Source: an uncultured Flavobacterium sp. (GTDB lineage: Bacteria; Bacteroidota; Bacteroidia; Flavobacteriales; Flavobacteriaceae). From it: a DNA stretch of 64,000 nt. Shown one piece after another: positions 51,517 through 60,042 of this stretch. The stretch lies in assembly GCF_946478785.1 (NCBI RefSeq), contig NZ_CAMLDD010000001.1:248001-312000 (forward strand), written 5' to 3'. Made by a program: the position numbers and the translations under genes. The notes below the pieces were generated by a model that was not told the origin of the DNA, did not search any database, and saw only the letters and a program-made list of their open reading frames with translations. Within the stretch, counting starts at the first letter, position 1, and every line of letters starts with the position of its first letter.

Positions 51517-52395
51517 ATGAAAATGAAAGTAGTTCCTCAGTTTTTATATCAGCACAAAAGTGTTAAAAAAATTATGGTGAATGGTTTGTCATGTATTGTG
51601 CATAAAACAATGGATACTATAGATATCAATACAGATCATTATGTTTCTTCACATGTTTTATCTGTTGTTTTAAAAGGTAAATTAAATATTCAAACCTATT
51701 ATGATGAAGAACAGTTTTATGCAACTCAGAATCAGTTGGTTTTTATACCTAAAGGCAGATATATGATTTCGGACATATTGCCTGAGGATGGAGAATTTGA
51801 GGCGGTTTTTTATTTTTTTGAAGAAGATATCATCAATGAATTTTTAGCACAAATTAAACCTATACATCCTTTACAATCAAAAACTTCTTTGCTTTTAAAT
51901 TATTCAGAAAATATTAAAGTATTTACAGAATCTATCCTCAAAGTATATACTGAAAATACAAATAATGAAGTTACAAAATTGAAACTTTTAGAATTACTGT
52001 ATTTAATTTATAATTCATCACAACAGGAACATTTAATTCAAATTTTACTATCCTTAAATACCAAGAAAAAAAGAAATCTGGAAGAATTAATGCTGGAGAA
52101 TTTCGATAAACCTTTGTCTATTGAAGATTATGCTTTTTTAGCAGGAAGAAGTGTTTCTTCTTTCAACAGAGACTTTCAAAGAAAATTTGAAATATCTCCT
52201 AAAAAATGGATTATAAACAAGCGCCTTGAAAAAGCTATTGAACTTTTAACTAATACAAATTTAAATATTGAACAAATTTCGTTTGAAGTTGGTTACGAAA
52301 ATGTTTCCTATTTTATTAATTTGTTTGGGAAGCAATTCGGTATTTCTCCAAAACAGTTTTTTATTAAAAAGAGGACAGATAAACTTTTGAATTAA
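51517..52395 (+). CDS. AraC-family transcriptional regulator
   Basis: 292 residues. N-terminal half is a cupin-like sensor part (LKGKLNIQTYYDEEQFYAT, IPKGRYMISD), and the last 100 residues hold the double helix-turn-helix: EDYAFLAGRSVSSFNRDFQRKF and INKRLEKAIELL, then IEQISFEVGYENVSYFINLFGKQ. The effector is unknown. The start ATG directly follows the lon terminator. The SRPBCC gene lies 78 bases downstream in the same direction; a role in regulating it is inferred from position. Confidence 0.88.
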   Translation: MKMKVVPQFLYQHKSVKKIMVNGLSCIVHKTMDTIDINTDHYVSSHVLSVVLKGKLNIQTYYDEEQFYATQNQLVFIPKGRYMISDILPEDGEFEAVFYFFEEDIINEFLAQIKPIHPLQSKTSLLLNYSENIKVFTESILKVYTENTNNEVTKLKLLELLYLIYNSSQQEHLIQILLSLNTKKKRNLEELMLENFDKPLSIEDYAFLAGRSVSSFNRDFQRKFEISPKKWIINKRLEKAIELLTNTNLNIEQISFEVGYENVSYFINLFGKQFGISPKQFFIKKRTDKLLN

Positions 52396-52473
52396 TAGTG
52401 ATACTTTCGATGATAATCTAAATTTAATTCTTTTTCACAGTTTTATTTTTGCTCAAATTATAAAATTATAGAA

Positions 52474-52896
52474 ATGAGTAAAGTAAATGTTAGTATAAGA
52501 TCAGAAGCAATCGTTAATCTTAACGCTGAAAAAGTTTGGGAAAAATTAGTTGACTTTGGAGGAACGGAAAAATTTGTGCCGGATCTTATTGAAAAAGTTA
52601 TTGTAGAAGGGAATGGAATAGGAGCTGTTCGAACCATTTATCTAAAAGGAGGAGGAGAGATTGTTGAAGAGCTGACATCGATTAATTCCAGCAAATTAGA
52701 AATGAAATTCATTATTTTATCAACGCCAATGCCTGTATTTAATTATGAGGGTGTTTTTACAGTTTTTTCACAAGAAGAAAATAAATGTAACGTAAGATTT
52801 GAATCAATTTATGAGGTTTCAGTTGAGAAAAAAGAAGAAATGAATAGTATAATTAAAAATTTTCAGGTGATTTTTTTGTCAAATTTAGATAAATAA
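52474..52896 (+). CDS. SRPBCC-fold protein next to the AraC regulator
   Basis: 140 residues. The opening SIRSEAIVNLNAEKVWEKLVDFGGTEKFVPDL and the later NYEGVFTVFSQEENKCNVRFES are the beta-rich cyclase/dehydratase pattern, ending in a long C-terminal helix. The gene appears unrelated in detail to the other SRPBCC gene at 9.6 kb. Function unknown; ligand binding is likely. Its terminator is shared with recQ. Confidence 0.72.
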   Translation: MSKVNVSIRSEAIVNLNAEKVWEKLVDFGGTEKFVPDLIEKVIVEGNGIGAVRTIYLKGGGEIVEELTSINSSKLEMKFIILSTPMPVFNYEGVFTVFSQEENKCNVRFESIYEVSVEKKEEMNSIIKNFQVIFLSNLDK

Positions 52897-52907
52897 AACC
52901 ATATAAT

Positions 52908-52956
52908 AATCCAAATTCCAATCTCAGAATTCAGATTGGAATTTGGATTTTTTTTA
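52908..52956. terminator. Perfect 17-bp palindromic terminator between the SRPBCC gene and recQ
   Basis: Arm AATCCAAATTCCAATCT pairs perfectly with its partner around a loop of eight, then T8. It reaches the recQ stop (52954), so it serves the plus strand, and the minus strand less well. The same arm word occurs in the lon terminator. Confidence 0.85.
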
Positions 52957-55059
52957 TTGTTTCTGTTTCTCAAGTACAGCAAGGCCAAATCGAATTTTAT
53001 CATATGCTACTTTTTCTTCAAAATAATCATAATAAGATTTCAAGGCGGCGGGATTTTCAAGAGTAATTTTGGCTTTTTTCAACTCTTCAACTTCTTCATC
53101 AGAAACAAACTGACTGACATCAATATCAACTCCATCTAAATATAATTTTGCTAAATGAGAAATAACGGTTGAAATTCCTAAATTTCTTTGTTCTGAAATT
53201 TCTTTAACACTTAAACCATTTTTAAATAATTCTAAAGTAGTTTTATAAGTACTGCTTTCTTTTTTTGCTTTTGTTTTTTTACTTTTTTGAAATTCAATAA
53301 TGGCATTTATAAATTCTGAACCATACTTCTCCAATTTTGTTTTTCCAACACCATCAATCGCTAAAAACTCTTCATCGCTCATAGGTCGCAAAGTTTCCAT
53401 TTGCCTTAAAGCCGCATCACTAAAAATGACGTATGCAGGAACTTCATCTTCTTTAGCAATTTCATAACGTAATTTTCTAAGTGTTTCAAAAAGAGAGTTT
53501 GCGGCAGGCTTCACTTTCGCTTCTTTGATTTCGTTTTTGTTAATTACTTTTTTAATTACAGTTGTTAGTTTTACTTTTTCACCTTCAAATAGCACTTTTC
53601 TGGCAAATGGCGTTAATAAAATTTTATTGTGCTGATGAAAAGCAATTTCGCAATATCCCAAATTAATTAACTGAATAAGATATTGATTCCAATCGTACCA
53701 GGATATGTCAGCACCAATTCCGTAAGTTTTTAGGTTTTGATAATTTTTTTCGTAGATGTAGGCGTTTTTTGAGCCTCTTAAAAAATCAACAATTACGGCC
53801 AAAGGTTCAGATTCCTGCAAACGGGTAATGGCAGACAACGCCTTTTGTGCCAGAATTGTTCCGTCAAAAAATATTGGCGGTTTTTTACATATGTCGCAGT
53901 TTCCACAATTCTCAGTTACCAGCTCACCAAAATAGGAGAGTAAAATTTTTCTTCGGCAGCTCAAAGCATCGGCATATTGTTTCATTCGGTCTAATTTTGC
54001 CAATTGTACATCAGAGTTCAACCCGTCTGAAGCAAATTTCTGAAGCTGAATCACATCTGCATAACTTTCAAATAAAACCGTTTCAGCAGGTAATCCGTCA
54101 CGTCCGGCACGACCAATTTCCTGATAATAACCTTCAATATTTTTAGGTAAATTATAATGAATTACCCAACGGACATTCGATTTATCAATTCCCATTCCGA
54201 ATGCAATCGTAGCACAAACTACCTGACAATCATCGTTTATAAACTCATCCTGCGTTTTTGCACGCAGTTTATTATCCAGGCCAGCATGATAAGCTTTTGC
54301 GGTTATTCCGCTTTTCTTTAATTTTTCAGCCAGTTCTTCAGTAGTTTTACGGCTTAAGCAATAAATAATACCGGATTCATTGGGTTTGTTTTCTACAAAG
54401 TCTATGATTTGTTTTACACGATCAAGCGCAGGACGAACTTCTAAACTTAAATTTTTTCTGTCGAATGAAGCAATAAAAGTTTTGGAGTTTTTTAAATTTA
54501 ATTGTTTTGTAATATCTGTACGCGTTGCTTTATCTGCCGTAGCGGTCAAAGCCAGAATTGGAGTAGAGGGGAAGCGGTTTTTTAAATATCCCAAATTAGT
54601 ATAAGCTGGACGAAAATCATGTCCCCATGATGAGATACAATGTGCTTCATCAATTGCAATCAGGCTGATTGTTAATTCATTAAATACAACATCGAGATAA
54701 GATAAACTTTCTGGAGCGATGTATACAAGTTTAAAATTATTCGATTTTAAATTATCGATATAAAATTGCTGCTCTTCACTTGATTGGCTGCTATTGATAT
54801 AACAAGCAGAAATTCCATTAGTTTTTAAGCTGTCTACCTGGTCTTTCATCAAGGCAATTAAAGGAGAAATTACAATGGTTATTCCGGGTAGTACCAATGC
54901 CGGCAACTGAAAGCATATTGATTTTCCTCCTCCGGTTGGCATAATAGCGAGCGTATCCTGACCTGAAAGAATAGTGTTTATTATATTTTCCTGATTAGGT
55001 CTGAATTTTTCAAAACCAAAATTTTCTTTTAGTTTGGCGTGTAATATTTCTGAGTTCAT
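52954..55059 (-). CDS. recQ: ATP-dependent DNA helicase RecQ
   Basis: 701 residues. Walker A MPTGGGKS, the Walker B IAIDEAHC and QEIGRAGRDG motif VI are present. The zinc-binding RQC region shows CRRKILLSYFGE with ENCGNCDICKKPP. It is followed by an RQC winged-helix part, an HRDC domain (about 530-600, LRPMSDEEFLAIDGVG) and a C-terminal HTH-like extension (GLSVKEISEQRNLGISTV) seen in longer bacterial RecQ proteins. It unwinds recombination and repair intermediates. Confidence 0.95.
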   Translation of the reverse strand: MNSEILHAKLKENFGFEKFRPNQENIINTILSGQDTLAIMPTGGGKSICFQLPALVLPGITIVISPLIALMKDQVDSLKTNGISACYINSSQSSEEQQFYIDNLKSNNFKLVYIAPESLSYLDVVFNELTISLIAIDEAHCISSWGHDFRPAYTNLGYLKNRFPSTPILALTATADKATRTDITKQLNLKNSKTFIASFDRKNLSLEVRPALDRVKQIIDFVENKPNESGIIYCLSRKTTEELAEKLKKSGITAKAYHAGLDNKLRAKTQDEFINDDCQVVCATIAFGMGIDKSNVRWVIHYNLPKNIEGYYQEIGRAGRDGLPAETVLFESYADVIQLQKFASDGLNSDVQLAKLDRMKQYADALSCRRKILLSYFGELVTENCGNCDICKKPPIFFDGTILAQKALSAITRLQESEPLAVIVDFLRGSKNAYIYEKNYQNLKTYGIGADISWYDWNQYLIQLINLGYCEIAFHQHNKILLTPFARKVLFEGEKVKLTTVIKKVINKNEIKEAKVKPAANSLFETLRKLRYEIAKEDEVPAYVIFSDAALRQMETLRPMSDEEFLAIDGVGKTKLEKYGSEFINAIIEFQKSKKTKAKKESSTYKTTLELFKNGLSVKEISEQRNLGISTVISHLAKLYLDGVDIDVSQFVSDEEVEELKKAKITLENPAALKSYYDYFEEKVAYDKIRFGLAVLEKQKQ

Positions 55060-55074
55060 GGCTTATAATTTTTT

Positions 55075-55082
55075 CAAATATA
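55075..55082 (-). promoter_or_regulatory. -7 box TATATTTG upstream of recQ
   Basis: TAnnTTTG match on the minus strand, 15 bases before the recQ ATG. A second match (TATTTTTG) lies just upstream. No -33 box at a normal distance. Confidence 0.45.
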
Positions 55083-55148
55083 ACAAAAATAATATTTTTC
55101 TTATAAAAAAAATAATTTCATATTGATATTTTGTTTTAGCTAATAAAA

Positions 55149-55173
55149 AAAGGAACCCGAATAGAGTTCCTTT
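55149..55173 (-). terminator. Intrinsic terminator after the acidic protein gene
   Basis: Stem AAAGGAAC/GTTCCTTT with T7 on the minus strand, 20 bases after the stop at 55193. Confidence 0.8.
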
Positions 55174-55192
55174 AATTTATTTTTGAAATGAA

Positions 55193-55600
55193 TTAATCTT
55201 CATCATCTTCATCGTCATCTTCGTCAGCAATATCATTTTTGTCCTCGTCATCATCGTCATCATCTCCACCGTCAACGTCTGGTTTATCAAGATTATCGTC
55301 TTCATCGTCATCATCACTATCATCATCAAGATCAAGACCTTTTACCGGTTCGATTGTGTCAACATCTAGATCAATATCATCATCTTCATCGTAATTTTCA
55401 ATTCTGTCAGCAAGTTTTGTACTAATTTTTACTAAATAAATAGTGTCTTCAGTACGAACTTCAACAGCTTCGATCAATTCGTTTTTAGCATTTCTAAAAC
55501 GGATAACATCCGAATCATCATAACCATCAGGAAATTTTTCTACCAAAAGGTTTAAAATTTCGTTGGTAAGTTTGGCGTAGTCTACTATAACTCTTTTCAT
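55193..55600 (-). CDS. Small protein with a highly acidic tail
   Basis: 135 residues. Residues 1-70 form a small domain, MKRVIVDYAKLTNEILNLL then DDSDVIRFRNAKNELIEAVEV and YLVKISTKLADRIE. The remaining 65 residues are almost all Asp and Glu with a few Lys, Gly and hydrophobic residues. Such tails mimic nucleic acids or bind basic proteins or metal ions. I do not recognise the N-terminal family. It starts 7 bases after the deoxyhypusine-synthase-like gene and is followed by a terminator, so the two are almost certainly cotranscribed. Confidence 0.75.
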   Translation of the reverse strand: MKRVIVDYAKLTNEILNLLVEKFPDGYDDSDVIRFRNAKNELIEAVEVRTEDTIYLVKISTKLADRIENYDEDDDIDLDVDTIEPVKGLDLDDDSDDDDEDDNLDKPDVDGGDDDDDDEDKNDIADEDDDEDDED

Positions 55601-55607
55601 AAATATC

Positions 55608-56576
55608 CTATAAATCTAATAAGTAAGCAAAAATTAATGGAGCAACAATTGTGGCATCCGACTCAATAATAAATTTAGGGGTTTTTATATCTAATTTACC
55701 CCAAGTGATTTTCTCGTTTGGAACTGCTCCGGAATAAGATCCGTAACTAGTCGTTGAATCTGAAATTTGGCAGAAATAACTCCAAAACGGAATATCATGC
55801 ATTTCCATGTCCTGATACAGCATTGGTACCACACAAATAGGGAAATCACCTGCAATACCACCACCAATTTGGAAAAATCCAATTCCGTTAGTACTATTTT
55901 TTGGATACCAATCAGCAAGGAATGTCATATATTCAATTCCTGATTTCATGGTAGATGCTTTTAAATCTCCTTTGATTACGTATGATGCAAAAATATTACC
56001 CATCGTACTATCTTCCCATCCCGGAACAATAATAGGTAAGTTTTTTTCAGCAGCAGCATACATCCAGCTGTCTTTTAAGTCAATTTCATAATATTCTTCT
56101 AAAACACCTGATAACAACATTTTATACATGAATTCATGAGGAAAATAGCGCTCTCCCTTGTCATCTGCATCTTTCCAGATTTTATAAATGTGTTTTTGTA
56201 AACGACGAAATGCTTCATGTTCAGGAATACAGGTGTCAGTAACACGATTTAATCCTCTTTCAAGCAAAGCCCATTCGTCTTCAGGTGTTAAATCACGATA
56301 GTTAGGCACTCTTTCATAATGAGAGTGTGCAACTAAATTCATGATGTCTTCTTCTAAATTTGCTCCGGTACATGAAATAATCTGTACTTTATCCTGTCTG
56401 ATTATTTCGGCAAAAATTTTACCAATTTCTGCTGTACTCATTGCGCCAGCCATACTTACCATCATTTTAGCACCATTTGCCAATTGTTGTTCGTATGCCT
56501 TTGCAGCATCAACAAGTGAGGCAGAATTAAAGTGTAAATAATGCTTTTCAATAAACTGACTGATTGGTCCTTTCAT
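55608..56576 (-). CDS. Deoxyhypusine synthase-like protein (possible homospermidine synthase)
   Basis: 322 residues. The catalytic Lys of deoxyhypusine synthases is kept (ITWGKLD, Lys294). Other family blocks are ISCTGANLEEDIMNLVAH, FFQIGGGIAGDFPI and CQISDSTTSYGSYSGA. Eukaryotic and archaeal enzymes transfer the aminobutyl group of spermidine to eIF5A; bacteria lack eIF5A, and related bacterial enzymes make homospermidine from putrescine and spermidine or two putrescines. Context with speA supports a polyamine substrate. Which product is made cannot be read from sequence. Confidence 0.82.
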   Translation of the reverse strand: MKGPISQFIEKHYLHFNSASLVDAAKAYEQQLANGAKMMVSMAGAMSTAEIGKIFAEIIRQDKVQIISCTGANLEEDIMNLVAHSHYERVPNYRDLTPEDEWALLERGLNRVTDTCIPEHEAFRRLQKHIYKIWKDADDKGERYFPHEFMYKMLLSGVLEEYYEIDLKDSWMYAAAEKNLPIIVPGWEDSTMGNIFASYVIKGDLKASTMKSGIEYMTFLADWYPKNSTNGIGFFQIGGGIAGDFPICVVPMLYQDMEMHDIPFWSYFCQISDSTTSYGSYSGAVPNEKITWGKLDIKTPKFIIESDATIVAPLIFAYLLDL

Positions 56577-56695
56577 TACGATGTTTTTTTTGTTTTTTTG
56601 TTTTTTGTTTTTGAATTAAAAAGATTTTACCTTTTTAGATCTTACTGCAAATTAAGAATTTTATAAATATTAATTTGCCTTATTTGAAGCTTTTT

Positions 56696-58099
56696 TTATA
56701 TTTTTTTTGTGTACCCTAAAATCTTTAAAACATCGTCTGAAGTTTGTTGTTCTGAGAAAACCTCTGTTGCTAAAATTCCATTTTCGTCACGATCAATCAA
56801 AATATGTTTTGGCTGCGGAATCAAACAGTGGTGTAAACCCCCATAGCCTCCAATAGTTTCCTGATAGGCACCTGTATTAAAGAAACCAATGTATAATGGC
56901 TTCTCTTTGTTGTATTTAGGTAAATAAATGGCATTCATATTTTGTTCTGAATTGTAATAGTCATCGCTATCGCAAGTCAAACCTCCTAATAAAACCCGTT
57001 CATATGTATCATTCCAACGGTTTACCGCAAGCATAATAAAACGTTTATTAATAGCCCATGTATCCGGTAAAGTGGTAATGAATGACGAATCAATCATATT
57101 CCATTTTTCTCTGTCGTTTTGTTGTTTTTGATATAAAATCTGATAGATAGCTCCACCGCTTTCCCCTACTGTGAATGATCCAAATTCTGTAAAAATGTTC
57201 GGAACATCAACTTCGGCTTCATCACATGCGATTTTGATCTGATTGATGATTTCATCAATCATATATTGGTAATCATATTCAAATGCAAGTGAGTTTTTAA
57301 TAGGGAAACCGCCTCCAATGTTTAGACCATCAAGACTGGGGCATTCCTTTTTAAGTGCAATATATACTTTGATACATTTTACCAGCTCATTCCAGTAATA
57401 TGCGGTGTCGTTTATTCCGGTATTAATGAAAAAGTGAAGCATTTTAAGCTCTAATTTATCATTTTCCTGAATTTGTTTTTTGTAAAAAGAAACAATGTTT
57501 TTGTATCCAATACCTAACCTTGAGGTATAAAACTCAAATTTTGGCTCTTCTTCTGCAGCAATACGGATTCCAATTTTAAATTTTCCTTTTATTTCACCCT
57601 GAAGCAAATCAAGTTCTTCGTAGTTATCAATGATCGGAATAGTATTTTTATGTCCGTTATTGATTAACCGTGCTATATTGGAAATGTATTCGTCTCTTTT
57701 GAAACCATTACAAATAACATAAGTGCTTTTGTTGATTTTACCGTTTTCAAGCAAATTTTCAACAATATTAATGTCAAATGCTGATGAAGTTTCAACGTGA
57801 ATGTTGTTTTTGAAAGCTTCATTCATAATGTACTCAAAATGAGAGCTTTTTGTACAATAACAATAGTAGTATTTTGCTTCGTATTTGTTTTTTTCCATTG
57901 ATTTTCTGAACCAGGCTTTTGCCTTATTGATATTTTCAGAAATTTGTGGTAAGTAAGTGAATTTTAGTGGAGTACCGTATTGTTCAACCAATTTCATCAA
58001 ATCGATATTGTGAAATTGTAAGTTGTCTTTGTTCAGTTTGAACTCTTCCTGAGGGAAATAATAGGTTTGATTAATTAGGTCAGAATATTTTGTATTCAT
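56696..58099 (-). CDS. speA: Biosynthetic arginine decarboxylase (short form)
   Basis: 467 residues, against about 630-660 for E. coli SpeA, so the extra N-terminal or insertion domains are missing. It is a fold-type III (alanine racemase-like) PLP enzyme: the PLP lysine is in YCYCTKSSHFEYI, the diglycine phosphate loop is in GGGFPIKN, and the Cys of LLGGLTCDSDD is the active-site Cys at the dimer interface. It turns arginine into agmatine. A related decarboxylase for another diamine cannot be excluded. The deoxyhypusine-synthase-like gene follows at 120 bases, without a terminator. Confidence 0.85.
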   Translation of the reverse strand: MNTKYSDLINQTYYFPQEEFKLNKDNLQFHNIDLMKLVEQYGTPLKFTYLPQISENINKAKAWFRKSMEKNKYEAKYYYCYCTKSSHFEYIMNEAFKNNIHVETSSAFDINIVENLLENGKINKSTYVICNGFKRDEYISNIARLINNGHKNTIPIIDNYEELDLLQGEIKGKFKIGIRIAAEEEPKFEFYTSRLGIGYKNIVSFYKKQIQENDKLELKMLHFFINTGINDTAYYWNELVKCIKVYIALKKECPSLDGLNIGGGFPIKNSLAFEYDYQYMIDEIINQIKIACDEAEVDVPNIFTEFGSFTVGESGGAIYQILYQKQQNDREKWNMIDSSFITTLPDTWAINKRFIMLAVNRWNDTYERVLLGGLTCDSDDYYNSEQNMNAIYLPKYNKEKPLYIGFFNTGAYQETIGGYGGLHHCLIPQPKHILIDRDENGILATEVFSEQQTSDDVLKILGYTKKI

Positions 58100-58157
58100 T
58101 TAGCTTTCAATATTAGAATGTATTTTAAATTTAGTTAAACTTCTCTAAATCTTAAAT

Positions 58158-58337
58158 TCAAACCCTGATATTGGCAAATACAATTTCCAGTTTTTCGTGT
58201 TCTGCCTTTGAACATAAAAATACGTCTAAACAAAACGGACTTTTACTATTGTAAAAACGGTTCAATATCCTTAATAAAGAACTATTGAGACGGTTTCTGT
58301 AAGAGCTGAAGTGTCTTTGTTTATTGTTTGTTTTCAT
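58158..58337 (-). CDS. Possible 59-residue leader ORF upstream of speA
   Basis: An ATG-started frame of 60 codons, including the stop, that ends 58 bases before the speA ATG. The peptide (MKTNNKQRHFSSYRNRLN at its start) is basic at the N terminus and turns hydrophobic toward the end, with no signal peptide and no family match that I know. Its ATG lies five bases after the promoter -7 box. It could be an upstream regulatory peptide, an independent small protein, or chance. It is not supported by any homology. Confidence 0.35.
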   Translation of the reverse strand: MKTNNKQRHFSSYRNRLNSSLLRILNRFYNSKSPFCLDVFLCSKAEHEKLEIVFANIRV

Positions 58338-58342
58338 TGTGG

Positions 58343-58374
58343 CAAATGTAAAAAATAATATATACCTAATGCAA
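58343..58374 (-). promoter_or_regulatory. speA locus promoter: TTG and TACATTTG, 21-base spacer
   Basis: On the minus strand TTG (58374-58372), 21 bases, then TACATTTG (58350-58343). The box sits five bases before the small ORF ATG and about 245 bases before speA, giving speA a long leader if it is the only promoter. Confidence 0.55.
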
Positions 58375-58394
58375 CGCTTTTTATTAAAAAAAGT

Positions 58395-59462
58395 TTAAGA
58401 TTTATAATCCTGAAACGCATCCAGAATCAATTTATTTTCAACAGATTGATTAATTTTTATTTTTCCGATGCCTTCAATTAATGCAAATTGAATTAAACCA
58501 TACTCATTTTTTTTGTCGTGAATAAGCAATTCTAATATCGGATCTATGTCGCTTTCTTCAATTTGTACATCGTCATAAATGCTTTTTAGGGCAGTTTTTA
58601 TTTCAGAATATTCATCAGTTGTAATTAAGTTTTTATGTAATGAAATATAACTTTCCAAAATCATTCCGATGGCAATTGCCTCACCGTGTAATAAAGTTGT
58701 TTTAGTCTCGCTTTCCAGAAAGTAGCTTTCGATAGCGTGACCTAAAGTATGACCAAAATTCAAAGCTTTACGGATGTTTTTCTCCGTTGGATCCTGAATT
58801 ACAATATCGTTCTTAATTTCTACAGAGCGATAAATCAGTTCATCAAAATCGGCATAATCAATAGACTTCAAATTTAAAAACTGTCTCCAGTATGAAGCGT
58901 CGTAAATTAAACCGTGTTTTAGCATTTCGGCAAGACCGGAACGCATTTCGCTTTGTGGTAGAGTTTCCAGATACTGAGTATCAATCAAAACCATTTGTGG
59001 CACATTGATCACCCCAATCTGGTTTTTAAGATTTCCTAAATCAACGCCGGTTTTTCCTCCAACAGAAGCATCTACCATAGACAATAAAGTAGTTGGAATA
59101 TTAATGAAATCTACTCCACGCTTAAATGTAGAAGCCACAAAACCTCCTAAATCAGTAACAACGCCACCGCCAAGATTGATTACTAATGATTTTCTGTCAG
59201 CACCTAACTCGGTAAGTACATTCCATATTTGAATACAGGTTTCTATATTTTTGTTGGCCTCACCCGATTCGAATTCTATAATTTCGATAGTTAAATCGGT
59301 TTCTAATAAAGGTAAAAATTTAGGCAAACAATGCTCATTAGTTTTATCATCTACTATAATGAACACGTTAGAGTATTTGGTTTCTTTTAAATGATCGTTT
59401 AAAGCTTCGTATGCATTTTGGTTAAAATGTACTAAATAATTATTTGCTTGAATAGATTGCAT
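58395..59462 (-). CDS. aroB: 3-dehydroquinate synthase
   Basis: 355 residues from the ATG ending at 59462 (MQSIQANNYLVHF), preferred over a start 12 codons upstream because the family normally opens there. NAD loop GGGVVTDLGGFVASTF; KRGVDFINIPTTLLSMVDASVGGKTGVD; zinc ligands in GLAEMLKHG (Glu), FGHTLGHAIES (His) and LLHGEAIAIG (His). It makes 3-dehydroquinate, second step of the shikimate path. Single gene; no terminator is obvious after it. Confidence 0.95.
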   Translation of the reverse strand: MQSIQANNYLVHFNQNAYEALNDHLKETKYSNVFIIVDDKTNEHCLPKFLPLLETDLTIEIIEFESGEANKNIETCIQIWNVLTELGADRKSLVINLGGGVVTDLGGFVASTFKRGVDFINIPTTLLSMVDASVGGKTGVDLGNLKNQIGVINVPQMVLIDTQYLETLPQSEMRSGLAEMLKHGLIYDASYWRQFLNLKSIDYADFDELIYRSVEIKNDIVIQDPTEKNIRKALNFGHTLGHAIESYFLESETKTTLLHGEAIAIGMILESYISLHKNLITTDEYSEIKTALKSIYDDVQIEESDIDPILELLIHDKKNEYGLIQFALIEGIGKIKINQSVENKLILDAFQDYKS

Positions 59463-59727
59463 AATTCTTCGGTTAATTGAATCGGCAAAATAAGGCATTT
59501 TTCACTAAATAATATTCAAATACCGATTCTAATTTGTTTTAAAAATGAGTTTTATAATCATTAAAAATAAATTTTGCGGCTTGACTTTTAAGCAATTTTA
59601 GTTTTTTTAAATTGTGAATTTCTTTTGTAACCCGAACTTATTATTAACTCCAACGGTTAAAACCTGTTAGTTTATATTTATTTGTATATTTTTTTAAATG
59701 TTTGTAAATAAGCAAAATGTTCCCTTT

Positions 59728-59848
59728 GAGCCCCGATTGAAGCGGAAATCCTTTTATGTCGGGGGTCGGCATAAAAGATTACTTCACTTAAACTTTTATT
59801 TTAATCGGGGTTCAGTGAACTTCGTTTGAAACGAAAAGTGGGACGATC
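59728..59848 (+). repeat. Dispersed hairpin repeat, copy C (extended form)
   Basis: 5' end GAGCCCCGATTGAAGCGG, then AAATCC and a stem CTTTTATGTCG/CGGCATAAAAG with loop GGGGT. A longer middle section follows, containing AATCGGGG that pairs back to CCCCGATT near the 5' end, and the 3' end is GAAAAGTGGGACGATC. Compared with A and B it has an extra 40 or so bases. Confidence 0.7.
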
Positions 59849-60016
59849 TTTCCTGAAAACACCTGATCTTTCCGCTCTAAAAAATTAATAATCGTATTCC
59901 AGGTTTATATAATAATTTTCGGACTGAGAGTTCATTGATTAGTTCCGAGTGGCATATTAATGTTATGAATTTTTAAAAATATCTTCGTTTTGTTAAATAA
60001 TATTCTAAACACTCTT

Positions 60017-60024
60017 TATCTTTG
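60017..60024 (+). promoter_or_regulatory. -7 box TATCTTTG upstream of proline dehydrogenase
   Basis: TAnnTTTG match 18 bases before the ATG at 60043; a TTTG at 59989 lies 24 bases upstream of it, slightly far. It overlaps an alternative TTG start at 60022, which is therefore unlikely. Confidence 0.5.
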
Positions 60025-60042
60025 CCCAAAAAACTAAACTTA

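Larger units (their letters stand above)
59463..60042. other. 580-base interval between aroB and proline dehydrogenase
   Basis: No gene. It contains hairpin repeat copy C (59728-59848), divergent promoter-like sequence and AT-rich spacer. No tRNA or other RNA gene could be recognised. Confidence 0.65.

Noticed and set aside
52936..53139. Frame across the recQ terminator
   Set aside because: It starts within the hairpin and runs antisense to recQ.
55193..55600. Acidic protein as a DNA-mimic anti-restriction factor
   Set aside because: Composition alone fits, but no defence genes are near and the operon partner is a polyamine enzyme.
59005..59232. 75-codon plus-strand frame inside aroB
   Set aside because: Antisense to NAD and active-site motifs of aroB; no homology.
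59463..60042. tRNA or riboswitch before proline dehydrogenase
   Set aside because: The only structure found is hairpin repeat C; no acceptor stem, anticodon arm or known riboswitch core was visible.
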